Assembly: GCA_946482335.1 (NCBI GenBank)
Contig: CAMLRG010000198.1
Span: 1 to 10,184 of the forward strand
Length of the DNA stretch: 10,184 bases
Origin: an uncultured Duganella sp.
GTDB taxonomy: Bacteria > Pseudomonadota > Gammaproteobacteria > Burkholderiales > Burkholderiaceae
Direction: 5' to 3'
The notes beneath the pieces are model-generated. The model was not told where the DNA came from. It saw nothing but the letters and a program-made list of their open reading frames with translations, and searched no databases. Made by a program: the position numbers and the translations under genes. Positions 5,966-10,184 of this stretch are shown piece after piece. The number at the start of each line of letters is the position of its first letter. The first letter of the stretch is position 1.

Positions 5966-7171
5966 ATGAAACGCAACGTCATCGCCTTTGCAGCAGCCCT
6001 GTGCGCAATTGGAACGGCGGGCAGCGCACACGCCCAGATGTCCGGCGACACCATCAAGATCGGCTTCATCACCGACATGTCCGGCGTGTACTCGGATATC
6101 GACGGTCAGGGCGGGGCGGAAGCAATCCGGATGGCGATTGCGGATGCCGGCGGAACCATCGGCGGCAAGAAAATCGAGTTCGTCTTTGCCGACCACCAGA
6201 ACAAGGCCGATATCGCCGCTTCCAAGGCGCGCGAATGGTTCGACCAGCAGGGCGTCGACATGCTGGTCGGCGGCACCAATTCCGGCGCCAACCTGGCGAT
6301 GGCCAAAGTGGCTGCCGACAAGAAGAAGATCTTCATGGTGGTCGGCGCGGGTTCTTCGCGCCTGACCAATGAAGAATGCACGCCCTACACCATTCACTAC
6401 GCCTACGACACGGTGGCCCTGGCGCGCGGTACCGGCAGCACAATGGTGAAGCAGGGCGGCAAGAACTGGTACTTCCTGACCGCCGATTACGCCTTTGGCC
6501 ACTCGCTGGAAAAGGACACGACCGAAGTGGTGAACAAGTCGGGCGGCAAGGTTATTGGCAGTGTGCGCCACCCCTTCCCCGGCACCGATTTCTCGTCCTT
6601 CCTGATGCAGGCTTCTTCTTCTGGCGCGCAAGTGCTCGGCCTGGCCAATGCAGGCGGCGACTTTATCAACTCGGTGAAAGCGTCGAATGAATTCGGCGTC
6701 GGCAAGAAGATGAAGATGGCCGGCCTGCTGGTCTTCATCAACGACATCCATTCGCTCGGCCTGAACGCGACCGCCGGCATGTACCTGACCGATGGCTGGT
6801 ACTGGGACTTGAACGACAAGACGCGTGCCTGGTCCAAGCGCTACTTTGCCAAGATGAAGAAGGAACCGTCGATGCTGCAGGCCGGCGACTACTCTGCCGC
6901 CGCACAATACCTGGCTGCCGTCAAAGCCGTGGGCACCGACGATTCCGACAAGGTGATGGCCAAGCTGAAATCCACCACCATCAACGACATGTTCACCAGC
7001 AAAGGCGTGATCCGCCCCGATGGCCGCATGGTGCACGACATGTACCTGATGGAGGTGAAGAAGCAGTCCGAGTCGAAATACCCATGGGACTACTACAAGG
7101 TCGCAGCCACCATCCCGGGCGACCAGGCTTATATGTCCAAGGCCGAAACCAAATGCGCGTTGTGGAAGTAA
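5966..7171 (+). CDS. Periplasmic substrate-binding protein of the Liv-type importer
   Basis: This 401-residue protein is the solute receptor of the importer (type I periplasmic binding fold, LivJ/LivK-like). A signal peptide is clear: MKR, a hydrophobic stretch, and a likely cut after AHA at residue 23. The mature chain begins with DTIKIGFITDMSG (28-40), the usual first strand of this family, continues with the ligand-region segment GGTNSGANLAMAK (102-114), and has a second-domain stretch around TAGMYLTDGWYWDLND. The mature protein has only two cysteines, Cys138 (NEECTP) and Cys397 near the C-terminus, which may form a disulfide. ATG follows GGAG (5957-5960) by five bases. The gene is 25 bases after the LivF gene and five bases before the LivH gene. 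Homologues bind amino acids, amides, urea or aromatic acids; the ligand here is unknown. Confidence 0.9.
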   Translation: MKRNVIAFAAALCAIGTAGSAHAQMSGDTIKIGFITDMSGVYSDIDGQGGAEAIRMAIADAGGTIGGKKIEFVFADHQNKADIAASKAREWFDQQGVDMLVGGTNSGANLAMAKVAADKKKIFMVVGAGSSRLTNEECTPYTIHYAYDTVALARGTGSTMVKQGGKNWYFLTADYAFGHSLEKDTTEVVNKSGGKVIGSVRHPFPGTDFSSFLMQASSSGAQVLGLANAGGDFINSVKASNEFGVGKKMKMAGLLVFINDIHSLGLNATAGMYLTDGWYWDLNDKTRAWSKRYFAKMKKEPSMLQAGDYSAAAQYLAAVKAVGTDDSDKVMAKLKSTTINDMFTSKGVIRPDGRMVHDMYLMEVKKQSESKYPWDYYKVAATIPGDQAYMSKAETKCALWK

Positions 7172-7176
7172 GCTAG

Positions 7177-8061
7177 ATGGAGATCTTCGGCCGCCCGCTA
7201 CCGATGATGATGTCCCAGCTTTTGCTGGGGCTCGTCAACGGCTCCTTCTACGCCATGCTATCCCTCGGCCTCGCCGTGATTTTCGGGCTGCTGAACGTGA
7301 TCAATTTCGCGCACGGCGCCCTGTACATGATGGGCGCCTTCCTTGCGTGGATCGGCATGACCTACTTCGGCTTGAGCTACTGGTCCATGCTGGTGCTGGC
7401 GCCATTGACCGTGGGCGCGCTGGGTGTGGTGATCGAGAAGACCATGCTGCGCTGGCTGTACAAACTCGATCATCTTTACGGGCTGTTGCTGACGTTCGGG
7501 CTGACCCTGCTGATCGAAGGCGGTTTCCGCTCGTTTTACGGGGTCTCCGGGCAGCCGTTCGAGACGCCTGAGGCCCTGCAAGGGGCGACGGACCTCGGCT
7601 TCATGGTGATGCCGAATTACCGCGCCTGGGTGGTTCTCGCATCCCTGGTGGTCTGCCTGGCCACCTGGTTCGTGATCGAGAAGACCAAACTGGGCGCCTA
7701 TCTGCGCGCCGGTACCGAGAATCCGAAGCTGGTCGAGGCGTTCGGGATCAACGTGCCGCTGATGGTGACGCTCACCTACGGCTTCGGCGTCGCTTTGGCG
7801 GGCTTTGCAGGGGTCCTGGCGGCGCCAATCCAGCAGGTGACCCCCTTGATGGGGTCGAACCTGATTATCGTCGTATTCGCCGTTGTGGTGATCGGCGGCA
7901 TGGGGTCGATCCTTGGCTCGATCGTCACCGGTCTCGGGCTCGGCGTGATCGAAGGGCTGACCAAGGTGTTCTATCCCGAGTTTGCCAACACCGTCGTGTT
8001 TTTGGTGATGGTCATCATCCTATTACTGCGCCCCGCCGGCCTGTTTGGCAAGGAACGATAA
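7177..8061 (+). CDS. livH: Branched-chain-type ABC importer permease, LivH family
   Basis: This 294-residue polytopic inner-membrane protein is one of two transmembrane subunits of the importer. It has the LivH hallmarks NGSFYAMLSLGLAVIFGLL (21-39) with NVINFAHGALYMMGAF (40-55), the cytoplasmic coupling segment LRAGTENPKLVEAFGINV (176-193), the C-terminal FAVVVIGGMGSILG (224-237) and RPAGLFG (285-291) before a basic tail. Several further hydrophobic helices lie between. The ATG comes five bases after the binding-protein stop; the ribosome site is weak (GGAAG, 7164-7168), so translation may be coupled. Its TAA is directly followed by the ATG of the second permease. Confidence 0.9.
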   Translation: MEIFGRPLPMMMSQLLLGLVNGSFYAMLSLGLAVIFGLLNVINFAHGALYMMGAFLAWIGMTYFGLSYWSMLVLAPLTVGALGVVIEKTMLRWLYKLDHLYGLLLTFGLTLLIEGGFRSFYGVSGQPFETPEALQGATDLGFMVMPNYRAWVVLASLVVCLATWFVIEKTKLGAYLRAGTENPKLVEAFGINVPLMVTLTYGFGVALAGFAGVLAAPIQQVTPLMGSNLIIVVFAVVVIGGMGSILGSIVTGLGLGVIEGLTKVFYPEFANTVVFLVMVIILLLRPAGLFGKER

Positions 8062-9039
8062 ATGAACAAGAAGCTGGGCTACTCCATCGCATTCGTGCTG
8101 GCGCTGGGTGCGCCGCTTGTCGGCTATCCCGTGCTGCTGATGAAGCTGCTGTGCTTCGCGCTGTTTGCATGCGCTTTCAACCTGCTGATCGGCTTTACCG
8201 GCTTGCTGTCGTTTGGCCACGCCGCCTTCTTCGGTGCCGCAGGCTATGTGGCGAGCAACGCGTTAAAGAACTGGGGGCTGCCGTTTGAACTGAGCCTGCT
8301 GGCGGGCGTGCTGGCCGGCGTCGCCATCGGCCTGGTGATGGGCGGTCTGGCGATCCGCCGCCAAGGTATCTACTTTTCCATGATCACGCTGGCGCTGGCG
8401 CAGATGGTGTATTTCGGCGCCCTGCGCTTCACCGATTTCACCGGCGGCGAAGATGGCTTGCAAGGGGTGCCGCGCGGCCGGCTGCTGGGCATGCTGGACC
8501 TCGGCAGCGACCTCACGATGTACTACGTGGTGCTGGGGATTTTCATCGCTGGCTTTGCGCTGATCATGCGGACCGTGCATTCGCCGTTTGGCCAGGTTCT
8601 GAAAGCAATCAAGGAAAACGAACCGCGTGCGGTCTCGCTTGGCTACGACGTCGACAAATACAAGCTGGCTGCGTTTGTGCTTTCCGGCGCACTTGCTGCC
8701 CTCGCCGGTGCAACGAAGTCGATTGTGCTCGGTTTCGAGACCCTGACGGATGTGCACTGGAGCATGTCCGGCCTGGTTATCCTGATGACGCTGGTGGGCG
8801 GTATGGGCACGCTGGTTGGCCCGATCATCGGCGCGGTCCTGATCATCTCGCTGGAGAACAAGCTGGGCGACTTCGGTACCATGATGGCCGGCGCCACCGG
8901 CATCGAGTGGTTCGCGACACTTGGTGAAGCTGTCAGCCTGGTCATCGGTTTTATCTTTGTTGCCTGCGTCCTGCTGTTCCGCAAAGGCATCGTGGGCGAG
9001 ATCCTCTACTTGCAAGGCAAGAAGCGCAAGCAGGCTTGA
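8062..9039 (+). CDS. livM: Branched-chain-type ABC importer permease, LivM family
   Basis: This 325-residue inner-membrane protein is the second transmembrane subunit and the last gene of the operon. Hallmarks are NLLIGFTGLLSFGHAAFFG (40-58), TGGEDGLQGVPR (127-138), the coupling loop AIKENEPRAVSLGYDVDKY (172-190), and LVGGMGTLVGPIIGAVL (244-260). The C-terminus is strongly basic (GKKRKQA), consistent with a cytoplasmic tail. The ATG follows the LivH stop with no gap. The ribosome binding sequence (AAGGAACG) lies inside the end of livH. It ends five bases before the stop of the convergent iron alcohol dehydrogenase gene, with no hairpin between them. Confidence 0.9.
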   Translation: MNKKLGYSIAFVLALGAPLVGYPVLLMKLLCFALFACAFNLLIGFTGLLSFGHAAFFGAAGYVASNALKNWGLPFELSLLAGVLAGVAIGLVMGGLAIRRQGIYFSMITLALAQMVYFGALRFTDFTGGEDGLQGVPRGRLLGMLDLGSDLTMYYVVLGIFIAGFALIMRTVHSPFGQVLKAIKENEPRAVSLGYDVDKYKLAAFVLSGALAALAGATKSIVLGFETLTDVHWSMSGLVILMTLVGGMGTLVGPIIGAVLIISLENKLGDFGTMMAGATGIEWFATLGEAVSLVIGFIFVACVLLFRKGIVGEILYLQGKKRKQA

Positions 9040-9044
9040 CTGGT

Positions 9045-10184
9045 TCAGAGTGCCAGTTTGTAGAGCGAATAGGCGTCTTCGCGGGTGACCGGGCGCGGGT
9101 TGTTCCCAAGGAGGCGAGTTTGCTTCATGGCGTCGTCGGCGAGCAGGCCGAGATCGGTCTCAGCGATGCCTACCTGACGCAGGGTGCGCGGCAGTCCGGT
9201 GATGGTGGCGAATTGTTGCATCGCAACAGCGAGTGCCTCGCTGCGCGCTTCCGCGCTCCCCTCTGCATGGGGAACCACAATTGCCGCAAGTTCAGCATAG
9301 TGCTCGGCGCACGCCCCAACATTGAAGCGCAGGACGTGCGGAAGTACCAGCGAGTTCGACAGTCCATGCGGGACATGGAAGATGCCACCGATGGGATAGG
9401 CCAGCGCATGCACGGCGGCGACCGGGGCATTGGCGAACGCTTGGCCGGCCAGCATGGCGCCTAGAAGCATGGCTTGGCGGGCGGCGAGATCGTGGCCGTT
9501 CTCGCAGGCGCGGATCAGGTGGCGTGACAGCAAAGCCAGCGCCTGGCGGGCCAGCCCGTCCGATAGCGGGTTCTTCTTGTGCTTGCTGGTGTAGGCCTCG
9601 ATTGCATGGACCATGGCGTCGATGCCGGTTGCTGCGGTCACCGGCGCCGGCAGGCCAATCGTCAGTTCGGCGTCGAGGAGCGCCATGTCGGCGTAGAGCT
9701 GGGGCGCGACGATTCCCATTTTGCTGGTCGCACCGGTCGTGACGATTGAAATATTGGTGACTTCAGATCCCGTGCCAGCGGTCGTTGGGATGAGGACCAG
9801 GGGCAAGCGCGCGCCGCGGACCTGGCCGATGCCATAAATCTCGGCAAGTGTTTGCGAACTGGTGCTCAACACGGCCACCAGTTTTGCGACATCCATGGAG
9901 CTGCCTCCGCCCAGGCCGACCACCAGTTCAGCCTCATGTTGACGGGCTGCCGCGATGGCTAAGTCGATGACGTGTTCAGGCGGATCAGGCAGCACATCGG
10001 CGAATTGTTTCACGTGAAACATTTCTGACTGCAAGCTGGTGATGGGCGCGTCGGCCAAGCCGGTGCGCAGGAAACCCTGGTCGGTGATGATCAGTACGCG
10101 GCGCACTGCCGGAAAACGTTCACGCAATTCACGGCCGAGTTCGCGGGCCGCGCCTGGAGCGGAGAGGATGGTCGGTACCGTCGA
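9045..10184 (-). CDS. Iron-containing alcohol dehydrogenase (partial, N-terminus outside window)
   Basis: The minus strand is open from the right edge to TGA at 9047-9045, about 379 residues. A TTG at 10127-10125 could be taken as the start, but the frame continues upstream as VPTILSAPGAARELGRELRE, the normal N-terminal region of this family, so the true start lies just beyond 10184. The enzyme interconverts alcohols and aldehydes/ketones with NAD(P)H. The cofactor motif GGGSSMDVAK lies near 9884-9913. Metal ligands are visible: Asp and His of DAMVH (about 9604-9618), and two His residues 14 apart in HALAYPIGG and FHVPHG (about 9366-9413), the same spacing as His263/His277 of E. coli FucO. 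It is convergent with the operon and may process a related alcohol or aldehyde. A parS site lies within its coding sequence. Confidence 0.9.
   Translation of the reverse strand, partial: STVPTILSAPGAARELGRELRERFPAVRRVLIITDQGFLRTGLADAPITSLQSEMFHVKQFADVLPDPPEHVIDLAIAAARQHEAELVVGLGGGSSMDVAKLVAVLSTSSQTLAEIYGIGQVRGARLPLVLIPTTAGTGSEVTNISIVTTGATSKMGIVAPQLYADMALLDAELTIGLPAPVTAATGIDAMVHAIEAYTSKHKKNPLSDGLARQALALLSRHLIRACENGHDLAARQAMLLGAMLAGQAFANAPVAAVHALAYPIGGIFHVPHGLSNSLVLPHVLRFNVGACAEHYAELAAIVVPHAEGSAEARSEALAVAMQQFATITGLPRTLRQVGIAETDLGLLADDAMKQTRLLGNNPRPVTREDAYSLYKLAL
10006..10021. other. parS: parS centromere site (ParB-binding), inside the alcohol dehydrogenase gene
   Basis: The 16 bases TGTTTCACGTGAAACA match the consensus chromosomal parS site at every position and form a perfect palindrome. 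ParB binds this site and, with ParA, segregates the newly replicated origin region; SMC loading also starts here in many bacteria. On the minus strand the site encodes MFHVKQ within the iron alcohol dehydrogenase. In bacteria studied so far most parS sites cluster near oriC, and in multi-replicon Burkholderiales this version marks the main chromosome. I found no second full match in the window. Confidence 0.85.

Noticed and set aside
5852..7036. Antisense open frame (394 codons) opposite the binding-protein gene
   Set aside because: Its His/Gly/Val/Ala-rich composition mirrors the codon use of the real plus-strand gene, which has a signal peptide and family motifs; no domain is visible.
8263..9015. 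Minus-strand open frame of 250 codons opposite the LivM gene
   Set aside because: It is rich in His, Gln and Asp with no motif and lies opposite a clear permease gene.
10125..10127. TTG as the start of the iron alcohol dehydrogenase
   Set aside because: The frame upstream stays open to the window edge and encodes the expected family N-terminal region, so the gene is cut by the window and starts further out.
1..10184. CRISPR arrays, insertion sequences, tRNA or rRNA genes
   Set aside because: I saw no regularly spaced repeats, no transposase motifs or terminal repeats, and no cloverleaf or rRNA-like sequence.

Overview
The window looks like the chromosome of a betaproteobacterium of the order Burkholderiales, plausibly an Oxalobacteraceae relative. 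This rests on the GC-rich, densely packed genes, two TTG starts with good ribosome binding sites, the style of the Cache/PAS receptor and the branched-chain-type ABC transporter cluster. Species and family are inferences.

Layout. (1) Positions 1-1513, minus strand: the N-terminal 504 codons of a large membrane receptor (TM, periplasmic Cache domain, TM, PAS, start of a second PAS); its output domain lies beyond the left edge. (2) Positions 1514-1819: an intergenic region richer in A/T than the genes around it. It holds two perfect and one near-perfect DnaA box, a 14-bp perfect palindrome, four GTTTAC elements and an inverted repeat. (3) Positions 1820-9039, plus strand: seven tightly spaced genes that read as one operon. 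They encode a nitronate monooxygenase-family flavoprotein, a GMC-family FAD alcohol dehydrogenase and a complete five-component Liv-type (HAAT) ABC importer in the order ATPase (LivG type), ATPase (LivF type), periplasmic binding protein, permease (LivH type), permease (LivM type). (4) Positions 9045-10184, minus strand: an iron-dependent alcohol dehydrogenase, convergent with the operon, whose 5' end runs past the right edge. A perfect 16-bp chromosomal parS site lies inside this gene at 10006-10021.

How the genes may work together. The importer would capture and take up a small organic solute. The GMC dehydrogenase and the flavin oxygenase would then oxidise it or a product, and the convergent iron alcohol dehydrogenase could take part in alcohol/aldehyde interconversion. 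The substrate cannot be read from the sequence. Branched-chain-type importers carry amino acids, amides, urea and aromatic acids, so the name 'Liv' describes only the family.

The most notable signals are not genes. They are the perfect parS site inside a coding region and, about 8 kb away, the DnaA-box cluster, which together suggest an origin-proximal position on the main chromosome. The plus strand has more G than C on both sides of the DnaA boxes, so I do not call that region the replication origin itself. The two ATPases also show a marked asymmetry: all unusual residues fall in one of the two predicted composite ATP sites.
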